Numbered from the stretch's first letter, positions 11,640 through 22,485 are shown. The stretch: 64,000 nt of DNA from Diplonema papillatum (GCA_030068145.1 JAPJBO010000410.1:124001-188000); one strand, 5' to 3'. The notes: generated from the sequence alone by a model not told the origin. Numbers and translations: made by a program.

Positions 11640-11740
11640 TTTCGAGCGAGCCCCTGTCGCGGAAGATGCGCTGCGGTAGCAAGGCCACCACCCTTTCAGC
11701 GAGGCCCCTACCAGCTGGCAGCACCTGAAACTCGCTATTC
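11640..11740 (+). pseudogene. degenerate copy of exon 2, second
   Basis: The stretch shares CGAGCGAGCCCCTGTCGCGG and GAAGATGCGCTGCGG-like sequence with the copy at 11384 and, more distantly, with exon 2. It is shorter and more diverged, and no frame survives across it. Confidence 0.45.
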
Positions 11741-14700
11741 ACCTCAGGGTATACTGTCGCGCTTGTTATGCAGGCGGATATCATTGCGCTTGCCGGGCAA
11801 GTGTGCAATTCACGTGTGAACGTAGCAATATGTTCTATCAACCAGGCGTCGCATCGGAGGAGTGGCTTCGCAGACCTTGCCGTGGCACCGCCCTTAAACG
11901 TGTCTGTTGGAGAATGCAAGAGGAGTGGGCAGCAACGGGTTGCCGGCACCCCTCTTGCATTCTCTCATCCCAGAACGAGCAAGGGTACGTAACCTGTCTG
12001 TGCTCATGCGATGCCACAACACGGGATGTCTCCATATCCGGGCATGTAATGGATCTATGGGCCGTGCGAAGCGGGGTTTTGTAGCAAGAATGCACCGTGT
12101 GTTTTTGCCAAGTAGCTCCAGCCGTGTAGTCAAATTTTCTCTCAACCCGGGCGTGCCCTCTCCGTGTATTTATGCGCCCCAACAATACATAAACCCACTG
12201 ACACTCTAACACCTGGATGGTGGTTGTGTGTACACACCCACAAGCATGGTGCTACGTAGCGCCCGCTGCATCCCTGATACCTAGGAGGGATGGTACGTAG
12301 GTGCTGTGGATACCACCAGCATACAACACTACCACAACGATACCACACTAGCTGCTAGTGGATCGGTTGTGTGTACACACCCACGAGCATGGTGTAGAGG
12401 TCCTGACCACATACCACCCCGAGTTCAGTGTTATGAAATGTTGAAGGGCTCGTCGCCGCAAACCGCGGCGTTTTACTCGCGTCCGTGGTCGCATCCAACC
12501 ACGGACACGTAAAAGAACCGATCAGCACTGCTTTTTCGTTCAACGAAGAATGACTCTCTGTTTCCATAAGAATAGAACCCCTGCCAAATTGTTGTTTCCT
12601 CAGGCCCACGCGGCATTGGCCGCCCCCCCGCGGCGGGTGGCTTTAAGGACTCGCAACCTTGGCAAACATACGCCCTTTGCGTCCAGACTCTGACACAACT
12701 CTCCAACGGAGTCCCATCCCGCTTCGCATGCCAAATCGGAGGCTTAAAACAGTGACTTCTGAACACAGAAGTCGGCTAAGTATTGTGCGTCCCGCTCACA
12801 ACCCCTCGACGGCTCCCAGCCGGACAGGGGTTTTCTGTTCCAGCCCCCCCCCCCAAAAAAAAAGCTCACCGGTCACAGTGCTGCCTAGCGAGCCGTCGTC
12901 GCAGTCACCATCAGGGCGAGTGCCCTGACTTTTTAACTGATTGCTCAGACACGGTTGTAGGGGCCTTCTCCCCGTGACGGATTCGCCTGTGCTCTAGTAG
13001 CACGGGTGGTCCTGGCTGTGACGAGCTACGAACAGCCGCCTGACAAACCAGACTCACACCGCAGTCCTGTCTGCAGACACTCAGGTTCCGCGCTGACGAT
13101 GGTCCGCCTTATGTGTCCGTGGCTTAGAGGACCGAAACACGGCGCAGACGGGACCAGTGCGGTGTTGAACACATACCCATTCCAAGCACGTTCTTGCAAA
13201 CCCCCCCCCCCAAGAAACATTTTCCCCCCAAAGAGCTCACCGGTCGTAATTTTTCCGTTCTTATTTGAGCAAGAATCGCGCTACACAACCACGGGTTCTC
13301 AGGGCGGCCGATACAACAGCACCTGCGTATCTCCAGCTCGACCGAGTCGTCGAGAGCATCACTCCCCCCCCTAACATCAAACACGCATCAAAGGCATTAA
13401 ACTAAAATCCCCTTCCGTGTACCCAAATACACGGGTGGTTGTACGTATCCACCAACATCGCAAAATAATGCAGCTGTTTTACCCACGACTGGGTCCGCAG
13501 TTCGGGCTTCTGGGGGACAGGTGCCTTGTTCGACCGCCTTTTGCAACCACTTTTTGTGCTTCTTCTTTTTCATACTTCCCTTTTCTTGTTCTTGTTTCTC
13601 AGCGTGCTCTTCGCAGGGAGTTCTCACTACCGGGCCACTGCTTCGCAGACTTGCAACCAGCGCAGTTTCCGCTGGAGCTGCATAAGTGTTGCAACAAAAA
13701 GAAATTGCCGGAAACACAAATATCGCAAGGAAGTCAGGAGTGAGCACCAAGCGCAAAATAAGACTGTGACACGAAAACTCACGACCCTGGGGGTGGCGGG
13801 GAGTGGGGGAGTATACAAATGGAAACTCGCTGGGGTGGGTGTGGGCATCTTCAAATAGTGGTGGCCACACAGGCTCGTGCCACACAACCACGCTTTCTTC
13901 CATGAATTGCCCTTTCTATTCTCCGACCCGCGCGCCGAAAACGGGGAAAGGCCAGGTTCCCTTGGCTACGACAGACGGCCAAGGATGCAGCTGATTACTC
14001 GCCCGGGGAAAGCGAACTCACATTAGAGGCTACTTAGAGCCAATTAGCAGTAGGCGAAGAGGCTTGCTCCCGGCAGATACGGAACAGCCAGAATCAGAGG
14101 CCTGTGAAACCATCGCACCCCCGCCAGCTAAAACGCCCACCTGGCTGTGCATTATCGGCGTAGTCCTTCCGCACTGTGACAGGGCCGCGGTTCGCCCCGC
14201 GACTCCTACACAGCGACTTACGGCCGCCGTAGCAGTATGGGGTAAATTTAGCAGTGAGGCGACCGGACTCCCCGGAGAGATGGTTCCTGCACTCCAACTC
14301 GTCTCTTTCTCTTTCGGGAGGGGAGTTGCTGTCTGCTCCTGCGGTCTTTGTGAGTTTCATACTTGACCAGCAAGTCGAGTGGCCTCCGATCAGCCTCCCT
14401 GGCCCTGGCCCACGCCTGATGCCGTAACCCCTTAACCCGGGCGGCGGCGCTTTGGCATGGCCAGGAACCTCAAGGTGAGCAGCGCGAGAGGCATCATCCA
14501 CGCTTCAAAAGCCCACACACATACTTGACCAAGTCCACCGGTCCCCCCCCCCCGCACGCCAAGGCGGCCCTTACGGTATAAGCTCGCCCAGAACTCTGTC
14601 ACTTCGTTCGCGAACTTGATCCCTTTCTCTCAGAATATCGCTCAAAGCGGTAACCCATCGCAACCAACATAGTCCGGAACAGCAGCAGCAAGCTTGCCGA

Positions 14701-14843
14701 GCGGATGGAGCAGCCTGCAAGTGGGCAGCAGGAGCGTTCTCGGCGTGTGCATCAATCGACTCTCATGGTCAACTGCTGTCAGGACTCCCACACACGCCAG
14801 TTCACCACACAACGAAAACCTCCGAAACAAAAAGAGAGCAACC
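11741..14843. other. intergenic; no gene recognised
   Basis: No frame carries a recognisable domain. The stretch has GTAGTG/CACTAC-rich low-complexity sequence near 12180-12420, C homopolymers near 12845, 13200 and 14545, and a dispersed repeat at 13040-13200. Minus-strand frames around 13400-13900 are open for about 170 codons but lack the coding bias of the neighbouring genes. Confidence 0.45.
13040..13200 (+). repeat. dispersed repeat family D
   Basis: This matches 53865-54000 and, more loosely, 32080-32220. Shared pieces include GACTCACACCGC, GTCCTGTCTGCAGAC, GGACCGAAACACG-like and ATTCCAAGCACG. The copy at 53865-54000 lies in intron 4 of the AAA gene and ends about 50 bp before exon 5. 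No terminal repeats were identified. Confidence 0.6.
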
Positions 14844-15818
14844 ATGAAGGCGACGTGTTTTGCGGTACTCGTGCTGGCGGCGTGCACATCTGCGCTGCCT
14901 GCGCCGTACGTTACAGCGAACCACGACCTGTTGTGGAATACTTTCAAGCTGACATACAACAAGAACTACTCCGCTGTGGTCGAAAAGATGCGAAAGGCGG
15001 TGCACTTGCTGAACATGCTGGAATCGGCTGAGCTGGAGAAGAGGAACCCGCTGGCGCAGTTCGGGTCCAGCCCGTTCGCGGATCTGACGAAGGAAGAGTT
15101 CAAAGTGTACCACAACCTGCAGAGGCAAAAGACGCAGAAAGCGCTTGTGCCGCGACTGTTCACCGACGAGCAGATTGCCGCCGCCGCACCTGTCGACTGG
15201 AGGGCCAAAGGTGCCGTGACACACGTGAAGAACCAAGGGCAGTGCGGATCGTGCTGGTCCTTCTCGGCGACCGGCAACGTGGAGGGCCAGTGGCAGATTG
15301 CGAACAACACGCTGTCGAGTCTGTCGGAGCAGATGTTTGTGTCTTGCGACCCAGTCGACCTAGGTTGCGACGGAGGTCTGATGGACCAGGCGTGGCAGTG
15401 GGTTATCACCCACCACAACGGCAAAATAGTGACCGAGTCAGCGTACCCGTACACAAGCAGCGCAGGTGTCGCCGGAACGTGTAAGTGGCACTCCAACATG
15501 ACGGTTGGCGCCGTTATCAAGGATCACAAGATCGTTGCCACCACCGAGGAGGAGATGGCGGCTTGGGTGTCAGCCAACGGGCCGCTGTCCATCGCTGTTG
15601 ACGCTTCGCAAGGCTGGCAGACGTACTCGGGCGGTATCATGACTACGTGCTTCGGTCGGTCTATTGATCACGCCGTCTTGATCGTTGGCTTCACGCGGGA
15701 GTACTGGATCGTGAAGAACTCGTGGGGCCCGACGTGGGGCGAGAATGGCTACATCAGACTCTTCTTCGGTACCAACCAGTGCGACATCATCAACTTCCCG
15801 TGTTCATCGGTCGTTTGA
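14844..15818 (+). CDS. cathepsin L-like cysteine peptidase (papain family C1)
   Basis: The 324-residue frame starts with a signal peptide (MKATCFAVLVLAACTSALPA). A propeptide follows, with an ERFNIN-like helix at about 45-75 and the FGSSPFADLTKEEF segment. The mature domain begins near residue 114 at PVDWRAKGAV. The catalytic triad is visible: Cys in GQCGSCWSF, His in IDHAVLIVGF and Asn in VKNSWGPTWGE; the oxyanion Gln is in NQGQCG. Matches such as GNVEGQW, LSEQMFVSCD and MAAWVSANGPLSIAVDAS resemble kinetoplastid cruzipain/brucipain. The C-terminal extension of those enzymes is absent. By family it digests protein in lysosome-like compartments and is activated by loss of the propeptide. The gene is a single exon. 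Confidence 0.95.
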   Translation: MKATCFAVLVLAACTSALPAPYVTANHDLLWNTFKLTYNKNYSAVVEKMRKAVHLLNMLESAELEKRNPLAQFGSSPFADLTKEEFKVYHNLQRQKTQKALVPRLFTDEQIAAAAPVDWRAKGAVTHVKNQGQCGSCWSFSATGNVEGQWQIANNTLSSLSEQMFVSCDPVDLGCDGGLMDQAWQWVITHHNGKIVTESAYPYTSSAGVAGTCKWHSNMTVGAVIKDHKIVATTEEEMAAWVSANGPLSIAVDASQGWQTYSGGIMTTCFGRSIDHAVLIVGFTREYWIVKNSWGPTWGENGYIRLFFGTNQCDIINFPCSSVV

Positions 15819-17088
15819 ATCCGTTCTCCGTCAATGTATCGCACGTAATCCGCCGCAGCTATCTCTAATCGTTGAAACAGGTCCGAAAAATCGGGAATAC
15901 AAAAAATAAACGCAGAACAGAAAACCTCCGCGCCAATAGGCGATTTCTCTCTCTTTAAGAACCTGCGGCTTAACCCGCTGTTGCATACACCCTGGTCGGA
16001 AATAATAGGGGAGGGAGAAAAATAAACAAGCAACCACACAAGTCCGAGTGGAGGCCGCTTACCCTAGCCGCGGACGCAATCGGAACTCCAGTTAAAAGCT
16101 TCTGACCTGGCCCCTCTTGCCCTCTTGCATCCCTTCCCCCAAACCACCGCCAGCGGAAAGAAATGCACCCTCGACCCCTCCCCCCCCCCCGCCATTATAC
16201 AACGGCCCCCCCCCCCGCCGTTGCACTTCGTCGGACTCGGTTTTGCACGAGTCGGGTAAGACCGGATGAAGGCGCTTTAACAAACGCTTCTTCCCGAATT
16301 TACCCAGAGTACATAAAGACAGACCAAGCTCTGATATCCTACAGTTAATGATTAGTGCACCGGTGTCTTTTGAGAGGCGTTCGGTTCGTGTCTGGGCTGC
16401 TGCAGGTGTACATGCGCACGCGTATACGCATCATAGTGCGGAGTGCTATGAGTACCACATCATCTAGTGGATACGAGATTCAGTCGACCGACCACCCATG
16501 CTACGAGCACTCCAAGATGCTGATACAACACAGTTAGCACGTGGGTAGGTGCACCCACCAGGTACCAGCAGACAGCCGGCCCCGCATTTCTTTCCACTGT
16601 CTCCAAGGCGGTAAGTTTTGGAATTGCCTCGCGCTCCTCATTCCTTCGCTTCCTCCCCCAGTTGTCGATGTCGCGGCCCCCGCGAGACGGTGATCCGTCA
16701 AAGTTCGGGCCTCGCCGACTTACTTTTTCCGCACGCAGTTCCCCCGCGCACACCGCGGCACGCTCGGGTGAAGCGGGTGGAGCGGAAGTCCCGCTGCCCG
16801 GCCGCGTTGCGTTGCGTCTCCTTCATCTGCCCTTTTCCTCGATGCCCTGCGCTTCGCAAAGTGTCCCCCCCACGGTGTAGGAACTAAGCGAAAGATTGAC
16901 GTTTCAACACGAACTTGATTTCTAGCCGTACCCTTATGACATTGTGAAGCACACGAAGGCAGCCAGTTCTACAGGGCCTGCGTTACAGGCGGCGCAAGCT
17001 ACAGGAGATGCCGACCAAATGGGAAACGAGGACACACAAACCGCAGGATCGCAGAGCCGGTAGAGTCATCAGACTCCGCAAATGAAGC
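15819..17088. other. intergenic; no gene recognised
   Basis: C-rich runs lie near 16180-16220. Short frames on both strands lack domains. Bases 16600-16870 are GC-rich and partly open on the plus strand, but without a recognisable motif or clear splice signals. Confidence 0.4.
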
Positions 17089-17594
17089 CTTTTCATTTTT
17101 CTTCGAAGGAGGCTTGATGATAGCATCAAACATGCATGAGAGGCAATGACCTGCCTACGCAATCAAACTAAGATTTCCCCCCTTTTACCAGAACCCTACC
17201 AGCAGGAACGAGACGAAACGTAGGGGGTGGGGGGGGGACAATTGCTTCTCTTCCAGTCATCTCCTCGCACGTTCGAACGGAGGGAAAGAATCGCGGCGCG
17301 TTGTTCTGTATTTATTTATGGGGCTGGATGGAGATAAGAACGCGACGCACCTTACGACCCTTTCCCTTTCCCCTTTTTGTTTTAATTTTCTTCGAAGAAA
17401 ACTTGATGCATGCGCGAGAGGCAGTCTCCTGCTTAAACATCAAACTAAGATTTCCCCCCCCTTTACCAGAACCTTACCAGCAGGAACGAGACGAAACGCA
17501 GGGGGGTGGGGCGGGGGGACAATTGCTTCTCTTCCAGTCATCTCCTCGCACGTTGAACGGAGGGGAAGGGGGCGCGGCGCGTTGTTCTGTATTT
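17089..17594 (+). repeat. direct duplication of the 5' region of the next gene
   Basis: Two copies of about 260-285 bp lie head to tail, roughly 17089-17374 and 17375-17640. They share a TTCTTCGAAG..CTTGATG segment, a CCTTTTACCAGAACC-like tract, GCAGGAACGAGACGAAACG, CAATTGCTTCTCTTCCAGTC and GGGGCTGGATGGAGAT. The second copy runs into the start codon at 17595. The first includes an equivalent ATG at 17318 whose frame soon closes. The promoter, 5' UTR and start codon therefore appear twice. Confidence 0.8.
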
Positions 17595-18959
17595 ATGGGG
17601 CTGGATGGAGATGAGAACGCGACGCAGATGAAGCCGAGGGGCGCGCTGCCGCACAGCAGCAGCGTCGCGTCGTTCCACAGCGGGGTCTCGCGGGGCAACA
17701 GGGAGAGCCGCCTGATCGGCGACGAGTGGGAGGGCATGGCGCTGGTGGCCAGCGAGGACGGCGACCCGTACGGGGAGAACTTGGACGAGAACCCGCTGAA
17801 GGTGCTCGCGGCTCGCTCCAGCCCTGCGACGCGCTCGCAGGTGAGCGGCTGCTTCTCACCCCCTCCGCTGCCCGCGGTCCCGCGGAGCAAGCGGCCCACC
17901 AAAGAGGTCATCAACACCGTCGACCACATCTTCGCCCTGCAAACCGGCGGAAAGCGCTACCGCTCCCGCATCCACACGCTGGTCAGTTCCCTCGTCAACG
18001 ACACCTGCCCCATGTCGGAGCTCGCGACGTTCTACGCCTACCTCCAAGCCCTCCTCACGACCCTTTTCGCCCCGTTCGCGACCTACGCCGACTCCAAAGA
18101 CAAGGCCGTAGACGAGTCTAACCCGATCTCCTACATGATGGGCGCGCCCATCATGAATGACGTCGTGGCGGCCGCGCGCTTTTCACTGAAAGAGTACCAC
18201 TTCAACAACGTCAAGGGCCCGATGTCCAACTTGCAGAACAAGGTCCTGTCCGGCATCGGCTCCTTCCGGCGCAAGTCGCTGCCGCCGGAGAGCCGGAGGC
18301 TGTCGTGCCACATGCAGCTAGTGGGCGTCGGCGGCGGCAGTTTTAACAGCAGCGGCGAGCCGACGTCGCCGGTGTCCGTCGTCGAAAGCTTCGCCGGGGC
18401 GTTTACGGAGGGGAACGTGCCGAACGAAGAGCACAAGCCTGTGAAGAGGAGGCCCGACTCAAGGATCGATCGGAGGGCATCAGACGCAAGCGCTCCGACG
18501 CTGCCGAAGTATCCGCATTCCCCGAACCACGGGCTGGACTCGACGGTGTCGTCGACGATCCCGCTGCACAGCAAGCGGTCGGGGGAGAACTTGTCGCGGC
18601 ACGTCTCCGGGTTCGATTCCTCGCTGTCGCACTACGCGTCCCCTGCGCGGGCCGGGTCGCTGACCGCGGCTTACCTGGGCAGTAGCTTCCAGACGAGCAG
18701 CAACGGCGCCGCGGCGGCGCTGTCGGCGGCGCAGTTCTTCGACATCATCATCGAGACCATCTGCGTGGTCCTCACCATCAAGTACGAGCACCAGCTCATG
18801 GAGCTGACCGTCGACGGCGAAGGGTCCGGCGTGCGCAGGGCCGCGGAGTGGGTCGCCGCCCGAATCCTCGACGAGATGTACAACGACGGCATCGACCGCT
18901 CGCAGCCACTCTGCGGCCAGCTGATCCTCTGCGCAGAAGGGCTTGCCTACGAAGATGGT
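17595..18959 (+). CDS. hypothetical protein, first exon (3' exons not found)
   Basis: A 455-codon exon opens at ATG 17595 (MGLDGDENATQMKPRG) and ends at a GTGCGC donor at 18960, in phase 0. An ATG at 17628 right after CGCAG is an alternative start. Residues about 105-215 look folded (KRPTKEVINTVDHIFAL, ELATFYAYLQALLTTLF). A Ser/Pro-rich linker follows, and a second helical segment near the end (FFDIIIETICVVLTIKYE, RRAAEWVAARILDEMYND). Third codon positions are strongly GC-rich. No family was recognised. A matching phase-0 acceptor was not found before or after the piggyBac element at 19225-22485, which may lie in this gene's intron. Confidence 0.6.
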
Positions 18960-19224
18960 GTGCGCTCCTCATCTCTTCTCTCTTAGGCACGAGAAAGGAA
19001 TTACATTGTTGCGTCGACAACAAAAAAGTTAGAGAATTAATACAAGACTCCCACATTTCTTCAATTCTTTTGAGTAAACTGTAGATGTCCGCCCATATAG
19101 GCAGCCGCTGAATATACAGACGGACTCCCCAGAGTGCCGAAATACAATGGCATTGAGGCGACAAAAATCAGTATTGCTTACAAGCCTGTATCTCGCCTGT
19201 AATTAGCCTATCAATAGCGCTATA
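18960..19224. other. probable intron sequence between exon and piggyBac element
   Basis: Sequence after the GTGCGC donor at 18960 is AT-richer than the exon and has no domain-bearing frame. It ends at the TTAA where the piggyBac element begins. A CTCTCTTAG at 18977-18985 would leave an intron of only about 26 bp, which is doubtful. Confidence 0.4.
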
Positions 19225-22200
19225 TTAACCCAACTCCGACCAAGCACCTACAGGTTAATTTCCACCTTTTCCTATTTTTCATTTTTATAGAGTGCCTTCG
19301 CTCTTTTGGGCATTCTGGGGCTGGAATTTTGCGATTTCGAAGTATATCTTTCCATTGCCGCCCTTGGAAGGCGAAATTTTGACATGATGTTGCACTAGTC
19401 TGTCATCGTCTTCTCGCTTATGACCGTCTCTAATTCGTCGACAACGTTTCACCGCAACCTTGACAATCTTTTGTTTTCTCGCGTGGTTTAGATTTCCTTC
19501 CTAGGTTGGGCTTGAGCAAAAGAGAAGAAGAAAGGCGGCAGACGTCATTTTGCGTGCGTTCCGGGGGTAGGGGGTTGGAGTGATGGCGAGATAACGGGCA
19601 AGACGCAGGAAATTGAGGTACGGGGCAGGTGGGCAGTTCACGCAACTACTGGCCACTGCAGTCACTTTCATCAGTAGACTCGGTATACGTCAGACGCACT
19701 CCTTTGAGTGTGGGAGGGCGCCCCTGCTTGCAAGGGCGGCCGCCTCGTTTCTTCAAGCGCTGGGTCCCAGGAGTTTCCGGCTCGTAGTAATGGTGGTTCT
19801 TGAGGGTGTGAAACCGGGTAAAACACGGAGCGGGACACAGAGCCACGCCACATGTTTTGCAGACATATTTCGTCTTGACCAAACGAACATGGCATTTGCA
19901 CGCAACGCGGGTGTCTGTTTCCAGAATGGCATGGAACTTGCCATCCAGGCGCGACGGGTGGTCGCTAGCCCGAGGTGTGCGCGTTCCGGGGCTGAAGTCC
20001 TCAGTACTGCGGTTGTCAGCAAGTAACCCGCGGATGAGCTCTTTTCTGAAGTCCTTGAAGGGTAAGGACCCGCGATTCTTACCAAGACGCTTGTACAAGA
20101 TAAAACTGTTCAACGCAGACACTTCGAGCAAATAAAAGAAGACTTTCATATACCATCGTTTGCCCTGCATGAATCGTGTCGCCCGGGCAAGGTACTGGTC
20201 GCAGCGATCTACCCCCCCCATGTGTTTGTTGTAAGCAACCACGATGTCTGGCTTACTGACCTTCAACCGCTTTCCCCCCTTGCAGCGACGCTCAAGCTCG
20301 GTCATTGTTGTTCCAATGGGGAGTGTTGACAACATGCGGACTTCACGCTTGTCAACCCACTCCAAGAACGTGATCGGCGAACTTTGGCGATACTGGCAAT
20401 GGCCGCGTTTCGGGGCCGCAGCCTTATCCGCTTGGGATGGGCGGCCGCGCTTCTTTTGGGACTTGCTAAAAAGTGGGATCCCGTTCCGATTTTTGCGGAC
20501 AGTTCCGGCCGCGTGGAATCCCAAGGTGTATAATTTTAGCATGAGGGGAATGCTTGTGTAGTAGTTGTCCATGTACATGTGCCTTCCTGAGTATGCATAC
20601 AGAGCCGCAGCTGCAAGAAGTTCACGCTCACCAACGTTCACGGGGCCAGGGTTAGTATCCGTGTCAATCTTACCGGTATACACTGACGATACCAATGTGT
20701 AACCAGTCTGTGACTCAGCCAGAACAAAACACTTCAAACCGAATCGATGCCGTTTCATGGGCATGTATTGCTTGAAGCTGACACGACCTTTGTACTTGAT
20801 GATCGACTCATCAAAGCTAAGTTCTTTATCGGGAGCATAGACATCCCGCCATTGGAGAGACACAAGCTGGAAAATATCTCTTATCTTGATGAGTCGGTCC
20901 GGGTGTTCCTTCTTTCCACTGAGGGGGTCTGTGAAGTGCAGCGTCCTGTGAATATCGTGCCACCTTTTCCTGGACATGGTTTCAGAAAAAAACGCGCATT
21001 GTTCGATAGGGTCCACGGACCAGTACGAGTAGAGATCCTGTTTCACGGACAACCCCATCGCGTATGTGACAGCACACCAGCGAAGAAATTCCGCAATATC
21101 GGGTGCTTCGTACGAGATACCCTCTTTCCCTGCAGCATACACACTCATGTGCCCAATGATCTGGGTGACCACCAGGTCGGTGAACATGCATCTGAAGATG
21201 TCAGTGGGGGAGGAATCCTCATCAAGGTCGTAGGACGGATTCGGTCCGGTCTTCTTGGCGTTGAAAGGGAATTCGAGGTTGGGCTCGACTTTGCTGCTCC
21301 ACGACAAGGACTTGATCGCTGCACCTGCTGCCTTGACCGCAGCGCTCTCAGTATTCGGTGGGCGGCCTCGCGGTGCTGGGTTTGCGGGGGGCTTCTGTGC
21401 CGGTCCTTTTCGTGGTCGGCCGGGGCGCTTCGGTGCAGGCTTTGCGGAGGGCTTCGGCGCCTGTTCTTTTGGTGGCCGGCCGGGGCGCTTCGGTGCAGGC
21501 TTTGCGGAGGACTTCGGCGCCTGTTCTTTTGGTGGCTCGCCAAAAAAAATGTTCATAAAGTGGCCGAGATCACCGCTCTGAACCCGCGGGTTGGCCAGGA
21601 ACACGACGTTGGCCGGGTGGGGTCGGTCTTCGCCTCGCTCGACTGAGCCGGTTCCTCTCAGCACGGCCCAGTTGTACAGCGCTGTGTACACTGTCTCCGG
21701 ATTGGGCTGGAATCCGATACCGTGTTGGAGGCAGAAGCTCGATACCTGATAAGTGTCCAGCTCCGGTAAGCGTGCCACACTCCTGCAACGCACGTCGAAA
21801 TGTTCGCGGGCGAAGCTGAGAATGTTCAATGCCGATGGCATCGCAAAACTTCCCTCCATCGCTCGCATGAGTGCGATGTACCCGCACTCCACCCCGCTCT
21901 GCTCGTCACGCAGCTGCAGTGTCACACCCCGGATACCGCCGAACTCACGTCGCGACCGTTGCCTGTCCCAGTTCCCGCAAGAGTCGACCACTGTCACCCG
22001 CCCAAGCGCGGTGGCGTCGAGATGATGCACTTGTTCGCGCACTGTCCTTCCCGACCTGTTGTTGTCGTCATCGTCATCCTCTTCCTCTTCTTCATCCTCT
22101 TCTTCTTCCTCGTCCTCTTCCTCTTCCACCTCTTCTGCTTCCTCGTTGTCCTCTTCTTCTGTCGACCCCACACTCTCCATATCCGTGGCCGCCCGCTTCC

Positions 22201-22485
22201 TTCCAGACATTTTGTACTTTTCACTGCCCAAGTTCCTGGATTGTTTCGACTGTTGATGACAAGGCATTGAAAAAGCCGGTTTTCCGGGGGTTTCCCCAAT
22301 CTCGCCACTTGGTTTCAATCGTCATTGCTGACGAATTTTTGACATTCGAGGGCGGCAATGAAAAGATTTGCTCGAAATGGGTGAATTCCATATTTTTGGG
22401 AATTTTTTGGCGCCTCCTGAGCACCCCTACAGAAAAATCCAGATTAAACCGGACATATATGTCCGGTTGGTCGGAGTTGGGTTAA
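19225..22485 (-). mobile_element. piggyBac-type DNA transposon, apparently intact
   Basis: The element is bounded by TTAA at 19225-19228 and TTAA at 22482-22485, the target duplication typical of piggyBac. Just inside are perfect 15-bp inverted repeats, CCCAACTCCGACCAA at 19229-19243 and its complement at 22467-22481. A shared subterminal block (CATTGCCGCCCT) lies on each side, and a CCGGACATATATGTCCGG palindrome lies inside the right end. One long uninterrupted transposase frame fills the interior on the minus strand. Perfect ends, target duplication and open frame together suggest a young copy, possibly still active. Confidence 0.93.
19646..22267 (-). CDS. piggyBac transposase with an extra N-terminal domain
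   Basis: The first in-frame ATG is at 22267 (873 residues); an ATG at 22210 (MSGRKRAATD) is an alternative. Order: an acidic Glu/Asp run at about 35-68; a folded domain at about 80-245; three AT-hook-like KRPGRP/RGRPP repeats at about 250-315; the DDE_Tnp_1_7 core at about 350-745; a Cys-rich C-terminal finger at about 790-820 (CKCHVRL, CKTCGVALC). The catalytic Asp residues are visible in SFDESIIKYKG, YMDNYYTS and NKHMGGVDRCDQYL. The family excises and inserts DNA at TTAA. The N-terminal domain is unusual: GVECGYIALMRA and, about 115 residues later, GDLGHFMNIFF look like the Cys and His segments of a papain-fold peptidase, although this is only a motif impression. Confidence 0.93.
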   Translation of the reverse strand: MPCHQQSKQSRNLGSEKYKMSGRKRAATDMESVGSTEEEDNEEAEEVEEEEDEEEEEDEEEEEDDDDDNNRSGRTVREQVHHLDATALGRVTVVDSCGNWDRQRSRREFGGIRGVTLQLRDEQSGVECGYIALMRAMEGSFAMPSALNILSFAREHFDVRCRSVARLPELDTYQVSSFCLQHGIGFQPNPETVYTALYNWAVLRGTGSVERGEDRPHPANVVFLANPRVQSGDLGHFMNIFFGEPPKEQAPKSSAKPAPKRPGRPPKEQAPKPSAKPAPKRPGRPRKGPAQKPPANPAPRGRPPNTESAAVKAAGAAIKSLSWSSKVEPNLEFPFNAKKTGPNPSYDLDEDSSPTDIFRCMFTDLVVTQIIGHMSVYAAGKEGISYEAPDIAEFLRWCAVTYAMGLSVKQDLYSYWSVDPIEQCAFFSETMSRKRWHDIHRTLHFTDPLSGKKEHPDRLIKIRDIFQLVSLQWRDVYAPDKELSFDESIIKYKGRVSFKQYMPMKRHRFGLKCFVLAESQTGYTLVSSVYTGKIDTDTNPGPVNVGERELLAAAALYAYSGRHMYMDNYYTSIPLMLKLYTLGFHAAGTVRKNRNGIPLFSKSQKKRGRPSQADKAAAPKRGHCQYRQSSPITFLEWVDKREVRMLSTLPIGTTMTELERRCKGGKRLKVSKPDIVVAYNKHMGGVDRCDQYLARATRFMQGKRWYMKVFFYLLEVSALNSFILYKRLGKNRGSLPFKDFRKELIRGLLADNRSTEDFSPGTRTPRASDHPSRLDGKFHAILETDTRVACKCHVRLVKTKYVCKTCGVALCPAPCFTRFHTLKNHHYYEPETPGTQRLKKRGGRPCKQGRPPTLKGVRLTYTESTDESDCSGQ

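Noticed and set aside
13397-13903. 168-codon minus-strand frame
   Set aside because: No domain, no GC-rich third positions, and no splice or start context like the real genes.
18960-18985. A 26-bp intron after the exon at 17595-18959
   Set aside because: It is too short for normal splicing and the following frame is not protein-like.
20747-21646. 300-codon plus-strand frame opposite the piggyBac transposase
   Set aside because: Antisense of a confirmed transposase frame; no motif of its own.
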